DNA from: Echinostoma caproni
Taxonomy: Eukaryota; Platyhelminthes; Trematoda; Plagiorchiida; Echinostomatidae
Reading direction: 5' to 3'
Assembly (NCBI GenBank): GCA_900618425.1
Contig: UZAN01040085.1
Location: 48,149 to 85,126 of the forward strand
Length of the DNA: 36,978 nt
Shown here: positions 1 through 10,712 of the stretch, piece after piece
How the letters are laid out: the number at the start of each line of letters is the position of its first letter
How positions within the stretch are numbered: the stretch's first letter is position 1
Position numbers and translations under genes: made by a program
The notes under the pieces: generated by a model
The model's input: only the letters and a program-made list of their open reading frames with translations
The model's database searches: none
Told to the model about the DNA's origin: nothing

Positions 1-22
1 ATTGAGAAGCTTAAACGAAATG

Positions 23-188
23 TTAACATTTCGCGAAATTTGTCTTCTTTCTATATCGATCACTTGGATAAAGGGGATACAAAGCTTCAATATTAGAACC
101 GGCTGGGAGCATGCTGCGAATGATGGAAGATTTCTGGTCCTGGCTTGGGNACACCAACTCGGGTTTAGTATTGTGATGGATTTCATTA
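23..188 (-). CDS. Candidate 3'-terminal exon, unknown protein
   Basis: Open minus-strand frame of 54 codons ending in TAA at 25-23. It starts after an AG acceptor (ct at 189-190 on the plus strand), with one base completing a split codon. The peptide is hydrophilic and protein-like, with PSQDQKSSIIRSMLPAGSN in the middle and a basic tail, SDRYRKKTNFAKC. One N at 150 hides a residue. It lies downstream of the minus-strand exon candidates at 623-723 and 1022-1295, so it may be the last exon of that gene. The phases do not join 623-723 directly, so an unseen exon or another acceptor would be needed. No family recognised. Confidence 0.35.
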
Positions 189-622
189 CTTGACAAACGG
201 TGAAGAACGCACACAATAAAGCGAATAAAGATATTAAATGGATGTTTAATCTTAGTGTCATTTAATTGTTACTTATATATGTGTGTGTTGATGAACAGTG
301 TCATCAATTTAGTTCACGAGGAATATGCACCATCCTGCATTTAATGGAATTTGGGAGGGAACGAATTTCTCTTCACGACGGAAAAAAGACATTCCTTTCC
401 GTGTCAGGCTGGAACGGGAGAAATAACTATGGAATTCCTAATTGTCAACACGAAATCGCTTGTTTATCGTCTGCGTGTAAATTCATTTCAGATGTCATAC
501 GTCCTCCGATACAGCCATTTTTGATTTACTGGAAAAGAACACAATTGTCTCCTAGAATTCGAACTCCCGATGTGTGGTGTGTAAGGCGAAGAAAAATACT
601 CGGGCAGTGAATGAGTACATAC

Positions 623-723
623 CAAGTGGATTGCCTTCAAGGTTGATGTAGCTGTAAGAATATCTAGAAAGATAATAGGAATTCCACATGCATTTGCCGG
701 TTCAAAATGTACTCGGCAGATTT
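623..723 (-). CDS. Candidate internal exon, unknown protein
   Basis: A 101-base minus-strand exon with a pyrimidine-containing CAG acceptor (ct at 724-725 plus) and a GTATGT donor at 622-617. It reads 33 codons after two leading bases and ends in phase 0. The peptide (ICRVHFEPANACGIPIIF and onward) is moderately hydrophobic. The G left by the upstream candidate exon ending at 1022 plus the AA here makes GAA, so the two join in frame. Family unknown. The exon is short, so chance is a real alternative. Confidence 0.35.
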
Positions 724-1021
724 CTGACAGGAGATCACACGGCATCCACGAAAGCCGCTCAGCGAACACCTTTACTACATAAAATCGGTTCCCAGTATTG
801 AAATCTACGTCATCTCCAGGCTAATCGAAAATGAACAACGGGATACAATCTGGAACAATGTCGAGCAGTTGGAATACATAATTTTAGCAACTTAAGATCC
901 AACCATTCGGACAAAAATGCCTGGAGGAGGGTAGTCTGTGATTGTTAATTTATTGGGATTCGTTCCGAATTCTATTTGATAAACTTGTAGCACAATTGTA
1001 ATAATTCGACCGTCATTTCAC

Positions 1022-1295
1022 CGCTCGTTGTTTTTCCATAGTGAAGGAAGGGAAGAGAAAAGTTAACGCAAACTGCTTTTAATGAACTGATGAAGCTTGC
1101 CAGATAAGCAGTATTTATTATCAAACCGGTAGCGCAGAGTAATATACCAGCACTGCGCATCGATCCCGAAAATAAAGCAAATAGCAAATGTTTCAATAAA
1201 TTTGGGATTTCGGAAATTAACAGGTATGTACCGCGGCCAGTCAAGCATTGCTCGGACAAAAGAGGATCACCACTTCTCTGGAACGTACGTTGCAT
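1022..1295 (-). CDS. Candidate exon with membrane-like segments
   Basis: Minus-strand open frame from an ATG at 1295, or from an internal CAG acceptor giving an exon top at 1277, to a GTGAAA donor at 1021-1016. About 90 codons. Residues about 35-80 are strongly apolar (for example LLFALFSGSMRSAGILL and GLIINTAYLASF), as expected for one or two transmembrane helices. It ends with one spare base that joins 623-723 in frame. The donor is weak. A membrane protein is an inference; no transporter family could be named. Confidence 0.32.
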
Positions 1296-1564
1296 AATTG
1301 ATGATTGCTAGTCGCTACAATTTGAACGTCCACAGTTGGACACTTCCTCCCCTCGGTAAGACAAATCCATCAACCGATGTAACTCAATATACCAAATTCG
1401 TCGTGCAATTTTTCTGGTATTTATTACCTTCAATAGTGGTCACAAGGTTATCTTTACAGTTCGGTTTTATTGATTTGCTTTTTTGGATGAGGTAGGTGGC
1501 AGCGGAGCGGGGCCGAATAGGAATATTTCAAGTTATTATTATGCCCAAAAATTGACAGTTTAAT

Positions 1565-1630
1565 TGGTAGAAGAGGGCTTTATTTATATTATACATATAT
1601 TATATATTATATATTATTATATTTTTGTAT
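1565..1630. repeat. AT-rich low-complexity tract
   Basis: About 65 bases of almost pure A/T made of repeated TATAT and ATTAT units (core 1580-1626). No coding or hairpin function is evident beyond low complexity. Confidence 0.8.
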
Positions 1631-1707
1631 TGTATGACAGCAAATCACAAATCGAATAATGTAGATATGTAAACTATTCTCTGGAAAATATGTCATTATA
1701 CATTCAC

Positions 1708-1917
1708 TTAAAAGAACTTTGTGCGTTGCTGAGAAACTCATTTGCTTCTGTAAGTTCGTTGTTTCCTGCGGAAATTTTACTATCTGCTTAACTCGCAGCA
1801 AATCATGTTGATTGCTTTTACTTTCTCTGTAAAAGGATAGTAATTGGTGCAACTTATCAAGCTTTTTCAGCATATTTTCAAGTGCACAGGGCCGGACCTC
1901 ACTTTGCTTGTCATTCA
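1708..1917 (-). CDS. Candidate exon, charged helical protein
   Basis: A 210-base minus-strand exon: acceptor TAG (ct at 1918-1919 plus), two leading bases, 69 codons, one spare base, then a GTGAAT donor. The peptide is rich in K, E, Q and L with heptad-like spacing (ALENMLKKLDKLHQLLSFY, then a QETTNLQKQM stretch), suggesting an amphipathic or coiled-coil helix. It is upstream of the other minus-strand candidates in the first kilobase and may belong to the same gene, although its phase does not join 1022-1277 directly. Family unknown. Confidence 0.4.
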
Positions 1918-2074
1918 CTATGTACTCCCATCAGGAAAATTTTCCTTTTTGAGTCTTATTTTTACATAAAAGGGATTTTCCGTTTCTCTCAATTTTTCTC
2001 TGTTTCATCTCGCTGAGTAAATGCATCATACGCGTATTGCACCCCTTAGTAAAAGCATATATTCATCTCAAAAG

Positions 2075-2425
2075 AAAATCCACTTCGAGCACTGCCCCAT
2101 TTATGTCCGGGACCATTTCGTTGCATCTCAACATAGTGCATTTTGCGGAAAATGCAATGTTTATATAAGTTTTAGTATGACCACAAATAAAAATAAAATA
2201 CTTTAGAACAGAAAAAACAAACATAAAAAGGGCTGAGGAGGGGGTTTGGACTGTCATCAGGGTAAGAGCAAGCTAACTCAAAGTTCCTGTATTGAAACGG
2301 TGGGAGGACTCCCACCTTGTGACTTGTAGGCTATTCGGAACGTCATGCTTCGGTTGATGCGGTGTTACGTCATCAGCAAATGTCGAGTGATGACTGAGGA
2401 CGGCAGCCGGTAGTTTTGACCGTCG
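2075..2425 (-). mobile_element. Decayed non-LTR reverse transcriptase, copy 1
   Basis: Minus-strand frames with several frameshifts. They contain TFADDVTPHQPKHDVPNSLQ (about 2382-2320) and, further downstream, AKCTMLRC and INGAVLEVDF (about 2150-2078). In CR1/Jockey-type reverse transcriptases the catalytic (F/Y)ADD box is followed by an LQ.DL segment and then by an FN..KC..L motif. The order here matches. The same DNA recurs, diverged, at 22225-22690. No intact frame remains, so it is a dead fragment with no 5' part visible. Confidence 0.6.
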
Positions 2426-2800
2426 TTTCCGTGCTCCGAACTTGACCTCGATTGCATCATCTGATTTTTAACCCAATTCGGAATTTGTGTCATAACTCCC
2501 GATTGCATGGCTGTCGCTCCGTTCTTCCCAAGCAGGTCACTCTGCCACCACATGCTAATGCCAAAGAAATTTTGTTGTTGGCTTCAGTTTCCATTGTGAT
2601 CTATCGGATGTAGTCTCTTAATCTGTCATTAACCTGCTGTTCATCCGGATTGAGGAAACGCCCTGTTCCCAATTGTCCGTGACTGCTGGCATTCTTAATA
2701 ACTCTTTCCATAGGTCTGCCACATGTTCCCTGATCCGGGGAAGAAGCATGTTAACATACATTGAATGATGTTATTTTACCATATAATGATATAACCCAAG

Positions 2801-2948
2801 ATGCCGAAATTCAATACATTCTTTGCAATTATTTTGATACGTTTGAAAAAACCTTATCGGTGGAAAGTCATCAAATGGAAAACAATGGTGTTCATCGTAT
2901 CTATGATTTTCTTTTGTCGAATCTGGCACAGACTGCTGTCACTCTTGA
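2801..2948 (+). CDS. Candidate internal exon, unknown
   Basis: Plus-strand frame after an AAG acceptor (2799-2800) with two leading bases, 48 codons and two spare bases before GTAAAG. The peptide is mixed and protein-like (AEIQYILCNYFDTFEKTL). Overlapping frames on both strands are also open, so the choice of frame is uncertain. Family unknown. Confidence 0.22.
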
Positions 2949-3202
2949 GTAAAGACTGTTTTATTTTCATTTGGTGTGTGCTTTTTCTGCCAGATGACCC
3001 TGTGCTGAATGAGTATTTGACAATTCTATTTACTGTATACTTTACCCTATGGATGAGTGAACAAAGCCCACCCTGACTTGAATACCACCGGCGATGATGA
3101 AACTCACGCGAAAACTGTTGTGCCATAGGGAAACATATTATTTATGAACGAACAGAGAAAAAGAAAACGGTTTGTCCACATAATAATAAACCATTTTACA
3201 CG

Positions 3203-3399
3203 ATGGATAACGTTTTGCCTCATTTTGTGCCACGCAGCGTGTACAATCCGCGTGTATTGTGCCTCCGGGGGTGGGTGAACAAGAAACGTGTGATTAGTGA
3301 CAAGGATTTAATTCACAAAACAGGCGACTTGTTTGACCCAGTTCCGGAACTTCTGCGGTTCCGTGGGGGATGGAGCGAGCGTACATACACCCGGACGAG
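3203..3399 (+). CDS. Candidate first coding exon, unknown protein
   Basis: ATG at 3203 has a good start context (A at -3, G at +4) and opens 65 codons plus two bases before a GAG|GTAAAC donor. The peptide starts MDNVLPHFVPRSVYNPRV and is rich in R, V and P, with no signal peptide. No second exon starting with one base was found that clearly joins it. The next plus-strand candidate (4192-4411) is in the wrong phase for a direct join. Family unknown. Confidence 0.35.
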
Positions 3400-3420
3400 G
3401 TAAACACTGTCCGTGTGCAT

Positions 3421-3436
3421 ACGTGTGTGTGTGTAT
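3421..3436. repeat. (GT)n microsatellite, short
   Basis: Short run of GT dinucleotides interrupted by TATG, one of several GT/CA tracts in the window. Confidence 0.7.
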
Positions 3437-4191
3437 GTGGAAGCGTTGAGGTTGGTATCGTGATTGTTGGACAAATCAACTGATTTCGGTTTCTGTTCTC
3501 ATGTTACGCGCTGTTTGACTTGTATCACATAACCAACCGGCTTACTCGCGAAACCTACGATCCGGTTGTCTCCCAACGCACATGGTGCGTTGAACGACTC
3601 TCGTTTTGGACGCTCAAACCTGTACCACAGGGGACTGATTGAATCGCGTGTTGATATATACTAACCGGAGAAGTCAACCGACCTCGGATGGTGTGTCTGT
3701 GTCTGTGTTTGTGCATGTACGAATGCGTATCATGGCAAATTGGGCTAATTTTCGATATTCGGAGTTTGCGAGATGAGTATACGATAAGTTAAGGAGATTT
3801 TACGGTTTTTTTGCGTCATTTTTTGAACCAATAACTCTGTCGGAGATACGCAACCGCGATAACCCCAGATCTTGTTCCTTAACTAGCGGAGCAACAGTTA
3901 TCGATACGGGGGCTAGAAGCCCATTTTTGGTTACTCTTATCACTTAACTCCGTAAATCAGTTGTTCACATCCAGTCTGCTTTTCCAATTTGTAAACTATG
4001 GTAAACTGAGTCAATGAGAAAATGATGCACGGATCATCTACGTGCGCAATGCTGGGCTCAGTAGACAACCAAGTTTATCATTACCGAAATAAAGTGGTTC
4101 TGGATAAAGGATGTACCTCATGATCTGAATGCAAAATGAGATGCAGATGCTGAGCATTCATAAAAAGCCAGTTTGGTCGTTTCTGTTTTGA

Positions 4192-4411
4192 AGAAATGAA
4201 CTCGACAGTGGAAGGAACAATGAATAGGTGTTCTGAAAAGTTGAAATTCGAGTGTGTTCGTGGCGGGGTGGGGGCGGGGAGGAGGGTAAAGTTAAGGGTG
4301 ATGGGTACAGATGTGGCAGACTCTGATACACAAAGCGGTGGTGATAAAACAGGATTGAACAGCAATTCCTCTGCTGAGGATCACAAGTTGGACATCAAGG
4401 AAAGCCGTTGA
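4192..4411 (+). CDS. Candidate 3'-terminal exon, unknown
   Basis: Plus-strand open frame after a pyrimidine-rich acceptor (TTTCTGTTTTGAAG, ending near 4191) to TGA at 4409-4411. The peptide has a Gly/Arg stretch (RGGVGAGRR) and an acidic, Ser/Asn-rich tail (ADSDTQSGGDKTGLNSNSS). The G-rich run inside it (4265-4286) is a quadruplex motif. The opposite strand is also open (4081-4365), so the coding strand is not settled. Confidence 0.25.
4265..4286 (+). other. G-quadruplex motif
   Basis: Four G runs of four, five, four and three bases separated by loops of 1, 1 and 4 bases. This satisfies the usual G3+N1-7 rule on the plus strand. It is the only canonical case I saw in the window. Confidence 0.7.
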
Positions 4412-4768
4412 TTGCTTTGCGATGAACTCAGTTGCGCGGAACTAAGAAATCGGACTACTATCCACAACAAGAGGCGGGAATTAATCTATGATTGCTGCAA
4501 CAGAAGATGGTGGTTTGGAGTGAAGAACTGTCTGGCAAGCAATTTGATACAAATCTGACGCATATCACGAGAATGAACTCATAAAGCTATTTATTAGGTA
4601 ATGTTTTTTAGCTTTCTAAGAGAATCAATCCGCATGGGAAAATGTTTTAAGTGTGATTAAAAAATATAGGAAACTTCTGGTGTTTCTTTACTTAGAATTC
4701 TGGAAATAGAAATTCGCATAGTGAAAAAAGATTGGAATGTGGTCCGCAAGCATTCAGTTGTTACATAC

Positions 4769-4825
4769 AATTTGGTTTGATCCGCAATGAAAAGAGTGGA
4801 ATCCGAGGAGAGTGGCACTTTCGGT
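4769..4825 (-). CDS. Candidate short internal exon
   Basis: A 57-base minus-strand segment with a strong acceptor (TCTTATTTCATTACCAG) and a GTATGT donor. All three frames are open, so the peptide cannot be fixed. It sits just downstream, on the minus strand, of the exon candidate at 4868-5045. Both may belong to one gene, or 4868-5045 may be terminal and this one spurious. Confidence 0.22.
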
Positions 4826-4867
4826 CTGGTAATGAAATAAGACAATCTTAGAATTAGAAATCAAGTT

Positions 4868-5045
4868 TCATGCTGGTTGGAATTCACCAAATGTGATATG
4901 TAATTGAGAATGACTGCTGTTATGAAATAAGAATGAAGGTTTGCTTCCGAACGGACCGGTTATATATCCAGATAGCAACTGTTTCAAGGTTGTTATGCCT
5001 AAATTGCACTCTTGCCAACCCCAGGTACTCGTATTATGATTTGTT
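4868..5045 (-). CDS. Candidate 3'-terminal exon, unknown
   Basis: Minus-strand frame after a CATTTCAG acceptor (ct at 5046-5047 plus), one leading base, 58 codons and TGA at 4870-4868. The peptide is rich in T, N, G and aromatic residues (TNHNTSTWGWQECNLG; GPFGSKPSFLFHNSSHS). Possible N-glycosylation sequons (NTS, NSS) are present, which would fit an extracellular segment, but this is inference. Family unknown. Confidence 0.3.
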
Positions 5046-5548
5046 CTGAAATGGTCATGTTCCCACATCATGTTGGGCTTTATTTATTAATTTCCGTTCT
5101 TGAAAATCCTTCGTAATCTTTAGCGGTGTTATCTTTGCGTTGTCATGTGGTGAAACGTATTGAAATTTGTTTCATTTGACAGTACTTGTAAACTTTTATT
5201 AAAGAAATTGATTGCTTATTGTTGAAAGATTTTCTTTGTAATCTACTGCTCATAGCACTTGTAGTATTATATGAACCTGTTTGCATATTCTTGTTACTTA
5301 ATCCAGGTCAGTTCTCGCAGTTGTCTCAAATATGCAGATATAAATCTCTTTGATGTTCAGGATTAGTAAGTTTTCGTATAATGGAAAGGATCACAAGGGA
5401 ATAGGGTATCACAAAGCGGTTTCCAGTCACTTTTTATGAATGTGAACATTCCGAAATCATTTTTGGTAACGAATACGGTACGTTCTCACACGGTATATGG
5501 ATGAATGCGCCTGTGGAAACTATACATTCACAGAGAACTCAGACCTAC

Positions 5549-5747
5549 CCCATTGATCCATACGAAACTTGGCAGCTTTAGGTTTCCATAGCACAGGCAT
5601 CTTTTTATCACACCAGTGTTTATGTAAACAAAACAAGTGATTCTTATCAGCCGATTCGGCAATGGGGTTTGGTGGTGATAATCTGCGAAGTTTCATAGCG
5701 TTTCGCCGAGATGGACCATGTGACGTTGTTCTTAATGTAAATATCAA
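5549..5747 (-). CDS. Candidate exon, basic peptide
   Basis: Minus-strand open frame ending at a GTAGGT donor (5548-5543). It encodes a basic peptide with Cys, His and Trp residues (HLFCLHKHWCDKKMPVLW). No clear pyrimidine tract precedes any AG upstream, so the start is unknown. The frame also runs on to a TAG at 5520. Family unknown. Confidence 0.22.
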
Positions 5748-5749
5748 AC

Positions 5750-6680
5750 ATTACGCTCTGATAATATCTATCTTATCATGTGCGAAATAAACACTGGTAG
5801 TATAACATTCGGAGATCATATATAATACGGTTAAACAACCCTAGAAAGCCACACCCAAAGAAAGGGTTTCGCATTGTGATGGCACGCAACGGCTTTATTT
5901 GATTTGTGCGAAAGTGAAAAATTTAGGACTCTGTATAACTCCAAAGGAAAAAGTTGACCGGCTTCGGGTACGTATGAATCAGTTCCGTTACGAATCGTCA
6001 CACACCTAACCGTGTACAATACACAGCAGTTAGGGGGTGACCTAGTGCTAATGCAGAAAATGAGGGTATATTTTGGTGTTATGGACATATGCGGTTTTTG
6101 GTTTACCATGCTAACCTTCATTGAATGTACAACAAAGCCGACGTCAAGCGAAAAGCTGGGAACACGGGAACCTCGTTGGTGGTCATCAGTAGTGCGATTC
6201 GATCGACACAACTGAGAGCCGTGGACCCGGGACCTCTAAAGGGGTACGGGAGTGTACTCTACAACCGGCCCCTAGGCAGCTGACCAGAATAGTTTCCTTT
6301 TGTCTTCGCACCATGTATACCTGTTTTTGGCATCTAAATTCGTCCATCATAGTTAGTATTCGAGGTTTAAGGCTTGATTGCAAACATTCGAAAGGATAGT
6401 GGTTTCTGACATTTGCAAACAAATAATGTGTTGATTTTCCTTTTTCGGCTCTTGGTGAAATCTTCCCATTTACAACGGAAAAGTAAATGGGATGGATATC
6501 GCGATCAAGTGTTCCTTTATTATGCCATTATTGGGTTCTACCTTTGACGATCGTTTGGGAGGGTGAAAAGCGACAGGTACTAGTTTATTTTTGACAGAAC
6601 TCAAAGTTATTTATGGTAGTCCTCGTCTCTCCTTCTCTCTCCGTTCAATGAAAAGACTGAATCATCTTGATCAGCTACTG
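5750..6680. other. No supported gene
   Basis: A minus-strand frame of 126 codons (5831-6211) is the longest here, but its length is within chance. No splice pair or family signature supports it. The rest is unique-looking AT-rich sequence. Confidence 0.5.
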
Positions 6681-6687
6681 AAGAGGG

Positions 6688-6735
6688 CAGTGAGCTCACT
6701 GGTTTATTGCCTGTGATTTCCCTGGTTCGATCCTC
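6688..6735 (+). repeat. Possible tRNA-like relic with a 14-bp palindrome
   Basis: A perfect 14-base palindrome, CAGTGAGCTCACTG (6688-6701), is followed about 25 bases later by GGTTCGATCC, one base short of a polymerase III B box. The spacing is like that between A and B boxes. No acceptor stem was found, so this is at best a decayed tRNA-derived element, and may be chance. Confidence 0.3.
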
Positions 6736-6860
6736 AGCAGTGAATTTTGACTGCGTGTGGCGTGGAATATATCTGACTTCAGTTGATCTAGCAGTTCAGT
6801 TCACCTTGGTCACAAAGTGTATGGGAACAAATACAACGGTTTCTTAGACTGCCGATTTAA

Positions 6861-6914
6861 ATGGGGCTTAAGAAAAAGCATTTTTTAAAGAAGAAATTTT
6901 CGGAAAACCAGGTG
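6861..6914 (+). CDS. Candidate short first coding exon
   Basis: ATG at 6861, directly after an in-frame TAA, opens 18 codons rich in lysine (MGLKKKHFLKKKFSENQV) and ends in phase 0 at a consensus GTAAGT donor. The next plus-strand candidate with a phase-0 acceptor is 9878-10054, so the two could join. An 18-codon exon is easily produced by chance. Confidence 0.28.
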
Positions 6915-7551
6915 GTAAGTCTGATCTCAGCTGTTCTTTAGTTAAGTGAGCAGCTGAGTTCAATTGGTTGACCATTGCTATTTGTTTTAGTTGATAACTG
7001 GGAGGAATGTCAGATAAGCGGCTCAACTGTTTGGAGTTGTTGTTGTGTTTTGTCGACAGCTTTAACTGAAACCTTCATTCCCTTCCATTTAATGAACCAA
7101 TAATCACATAGGAAAATCGGTGGGTTTCTGGCCGAGCGCAATCGGAATTGAAATAGTCCTGTTTTTCCAGTTCACCACAATTCACATTATGTTACTGGTA
7201 CAAATGCTAACGGAGATGTGACGAACCCATCATTTTGCGGTTACAGTTGCTGATTGGTTGGCGGGGGAGAGGGTTTATATGACTTGTTTCGTTAGCCTGT
7301 CACCCGAGTCCTCACAACATCAGATTGGAGGCATCTGGTTAGACCTTGTGAGCAAAGGTTAACCACCGAATCCTAATGACTGAACCGTGTGGTTACTTAA
7401 AATAGTAACCTGAATGACCTTGATCTGAAGCATTTTCAATCCTGCTGGTTTGACCGATAAGGTGAGCGCGCTGTGAATCGGTGGACACAAATTTCCTGAA
7501 TAATAATGGGTGATAACTGGTCACTAATTGTTCACTAAACACAATACTCAC

Positions 7552-7628
7552 TGAATAATAGCTGACGTAAAATATTGTTTTCTCGAATGCAGATAGGAGA
7601 AGTTCAGTTAAACATTGCAATACGTCCT
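7552..7628 (-). CDS. Candidate internal exon
   Basis: Minus-strand exon of 77 bases: CAG acceptor (ct at 7629-7630 plus), two leading bases, 25 codons (DVLQCLTELLLSAFEKTI...), phase-0 end at a consensus GTGAGT donor. The peptide looks like an amphipathic helix. The acceptor lacks a good pyrimidine tract. Family unknown. Confidence 0.28.
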
Positions 7629-7971
7629 CTGATCTTCCTTACGTACTTGTTATTTTTTACCTATTATTAGATAACCAAGGCCTTGCATTGGATACTGCCC
7701 AAAAGATATAGTGATCACATACTTTAGAGCCATAAAACTGTGGTTATTTCTAAGAATTAGGAATGCGTTTTTCATTGCCAAGTAAAAAGCCAGAATGAAG
7801 GTATTTTTGAATGAGACCCCCACTTAGGTTATTCGTTCGCATTCTGTTCTCTGACCTCCGTTAATCAGCAAATTGTACCCACAACAAGTATGTGCATGCT
7901 CCATATCAACTGCATAGTTAGAACAAATTTTTTCGATGTGACAGTTTAGTGGCCATGTATTTGGTGAAGGG

Positions 7972-8154
7972 CGGTGGTGGCCCGGCGGTAACGTCACCAA
8001 TTATCACCTCGGAGGACGAGTGTTCGAATCCTACCACCACCGTCTGGCTTTTCCCATTTGTGTGTTGTATGGCAGCCCTTTGATTGGGCGCTTCCATCTT
8101 CCCTAAAATTGTATCATTGTGTGTTCAATAAAAGGAAGTAAATATTTTAAAAAA
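7972..8154 (+). mobile_element. tRNA-derived SINE, copy A (best preserved)
   Basis: A 71-base tRNA-like head (7972-8042) is closed by a perfect 9-bp stem, CGGTGGTGG with CCACCACCG. It carries a B box, GTTCGAATCC (8022-8031), and an A-box-like segment near its start. A body of about 85 bases follows, then an AATAAA-bearing A-rich tail (AATAAA at 8127-8132). The same head, body and tail occur at 23663-23834. This is the classic layout of a polymerase III-transcribed SINE, which moves with the enzymes of a partner LINE. Confidence 0.8.
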
Positions 8155-9175
8155 CATACTCCAACCAGCCCAACCGATGGAAGTCTACCTACCGCTTGCT
8201 CCAGTGGGCGGCTGCGATCATTCAGTACTACTGCTAACTTCAGCAATACTTGTGTAGTTTTACCATGCTGCGTAGACAGTGATATTCGAACACCGACAGT
8301 CTATTTTTATCTGGACTAAGGTAGATGAAATCGTTTGTAGCCTTTAACATGTCTCGCTAAATTCGTAGAACAGTACAAATTTTCCAAATGCAAAACATAG
8401 CAGATACACAAAAGAATAGAGAGCACTTCGGTACATGAAGAGATCGGATTGGAAAATTCGTGTTCATCCGGTGTTCCAGAACGGAGAGGGTAAATCGATG
8501 GTATTCGGACAAACACAATCAGTCAAAATTTTATTTAAAACGTTGCGGTCTTTTCCGTCAAACTCGAGATATTGTACTACTTAATCTAGAAAACTAAATA
8601 CAGAAGTAGGTTATGAAATTCAAGCTCGAGGAAGTGATATGAAAGTTGAATGTATGATTACATATCCTTTCTTAATTGGGTAATGGAAACGGATAATTGT
8701 TTTCCAGGGCCGTTTCTTTCGAGGCACAAACAACGCATATGAAAGGGCAGGAGTAGATGATCACCAGACTGATGTAGTTTCTATCGTTGTCAACACATGA
8801 GTGAAATCTTCGCTGTTCTGCACTGTTCAATCGCATCTTATCTTGTCTGTGTATTTATCCTATCTACCTACCTCACTTGCTATGCTCAAAATGGTCAAGT
8901 GTTTACGCGGCCATCTTCTAGGCACACCAAACCAGCTCTCATCATACTTCCGTAGCGAAATTCTGTTAGCAACTCATTATGTTGATTGATTTGCAAACTA
9001 ACCACATTAGGTCGTGATCGAATTCCCCTTTTCCCTGAACTAAATAATGGGACAACAGGGTGGTGGGCCGGTGCGAACGTGGTTAGAGAGACGGGATGGT
9101 GAACTGTGTATGTGGTTCTCTTTTTTCCGCTCGATGTTTACAAATTACCAGCCCATCACAAGTATTGTGGAATTC
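8155..9175. other. No supported gene
   Basis: A plus-strand Ser/Thr/Pro-rich frame (about 8158-8319) and minus- and plus-strand frames at 8316-8516 and 8801-8989 are open. They lack convincing splice pairs and are within chance length. Confidence 0.5.
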
Positions 9176-9198
9176 GTGTGTGTGTGTGTGTGTGTGTG
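9176..9198. repeat. (GT)n microsatellite
   Basis: An uninterrupted 23-base run of GT. A GA run follows at 9238-9248, and a second (GT)n at 9366-9380. Confidence 0.95.
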
Positions 9199-9365
9199 GG
9201 CACAAATTCGCAACCCCGAGCTGCATGAGCAGCAAGTGAGAGAGAGAGGAAGGGCTGCAGACTGTTTCGTTCATTCGTATATTCTGTGACAAATCCCAGC
9301 GTAATAAATCATCTGGCGACATTAAACATCAGAATTATTGACTCACATGGCTGGGTACGCACTAG

Positions 9366-9380
9366 GTGTGTGTGTGTGTG
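9366..9380. repeat. (GT)n microsatellite
   Basis: About 15 bases of GT. An AGC trinucleotide run of about 15 bases follows at 9454-9469. Confidence 0.85.
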
Positions 9381-9877
9381 TAGACAGCGAGAGGGTATTC
9401 ATTTTGATTGATTCATTCCTATCAGTAGTTTTTATATCATAGATTATATTGAACAGTAGCAGCAGCAGAAGCAAGGATACCAGTCAGTAAAATGTAAAAC
9501 ACAACATATGCTGGGGTTGGAAAAATTGGTTTTGCTTGTCCTTCTTTTCGTGATTTGGCTATTCGCATTCCTCACTTTACGCTGTTGGGATAGTAATAAC
9601 TGGTAGACGTAAGCAGCGCGATTTTTTACAATTGGATAACTATTCTCTGTACTATCAAACTTGGAACGGCGGTTTGGCTTAGCTCACACAAAGGCTATGC
9701 ATAAAATGACAGGTTCACGGATGAAACGAATTGAACTTGAAAAAACATCAAACTAACTAGAAGGACTGAACCAAGCCATTTGTCGGACACGTCTGAGCAG
9801 CATGAGCTTCCAAGATCGTGAATGTTATTTATTTGCTGGGAGAGTAGATTCACTCTCACTTGACTCGATTCTTAGAG

Positions 9878-10054
9878 GTTGGCAGTGGCCCAGATTCCAC
9901 TTTGAATGTGCGATACTCGCCAGCTAAAACAAAATGGAAAAAGAAACCGATAGGTTTAACTGAGCTCACTATTCTTAGGCCAGCCGTTTGGAAAGGGAAG
10001 TTGTACTCGGGTGCTTCCCCAAACCGATGCTTAACAAGTACAAAATTACATAAC
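9878..10054 (+). CDS. Candidate internal exon, basic protein
   Basis: Plus-strand exon of exactly 59 codons with phase 0 at both ends. It follows CTTAGAG (acceptor at 9876-9877, or two bases earlier with the phase changed) and ends at a GTATAA donor. The peptide is basic and protein-like (PAKTKWKKKPIGLTEL; RPAVWKGKLYSGASPNRC). It joins 6861-6914 in frame. Family unknown, and the donor is mediocre. Confidence 0.3.
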
Positions 10055-10712
10055 GTATAAACTTGGATAACAAAACGAATCGGAAAACGATGCGAGTTCT
10101 ATTTCCCAGCTGGTCACTGCAAGTAGAGTGGAGTCTTTATTACTCCTGACACTTTGAAATATACAGTAGACCATGTGAATCAGGGAAAAAGAGGACTCGA
10201 GATCAAAGAGTTTTCTGCTGCATTTTTGGTTCATGTTACCAGTAGCTGAGTCACGAACTTTTTACCAAGAATACAATTCCCAAAATAGCAAAATTCATTC
10301 GGACTGAGGCGATTTCCGGACACAAGTGGGCGGACGTACATCGCGGGGCATCGTACCCACATGCTCCATACCAAAAAGACCTAACTTAACAGAAGGTTAA
10401 CTAAATACGCGTGGTAAACTATGGATTTCTTAAATTTCGGGTAGGGAATGAATCAAACTCAAAAATAAATAGTGTTTTGTTTGATGAAGCATGTTGCGGA
10501 GGAACTGAGAATTTTAAGCTGCAGCTGTTACATCCATTAATAGATACTCACACCGAGTTGCTCGCTTAGCTTGGACTACTGATCTGTAAAGTAGTCCACT
10601 TGGCACATTTTAAATGTTTCCTTAGGTAGTTGGCCATATTCAGCTATGTGCTAATGCTGTCATATTGCATCATTTGACTCCTCCAAATTCCGGTCGAATG
10701 GAGATAAACCCT
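10055..10712. other. No supported gene
   Basis: Short frames on both strands only, with no repeat or splice pair that I could support. Confidence 0.5.

Noticed and set aside
5831..6211. 126-codon minus-strand frame
   Set aside because: A few stop-free runs this long are expected by chance in about 37 kb of six-frame sequence. No splice pair, motif or compositional support was seen.
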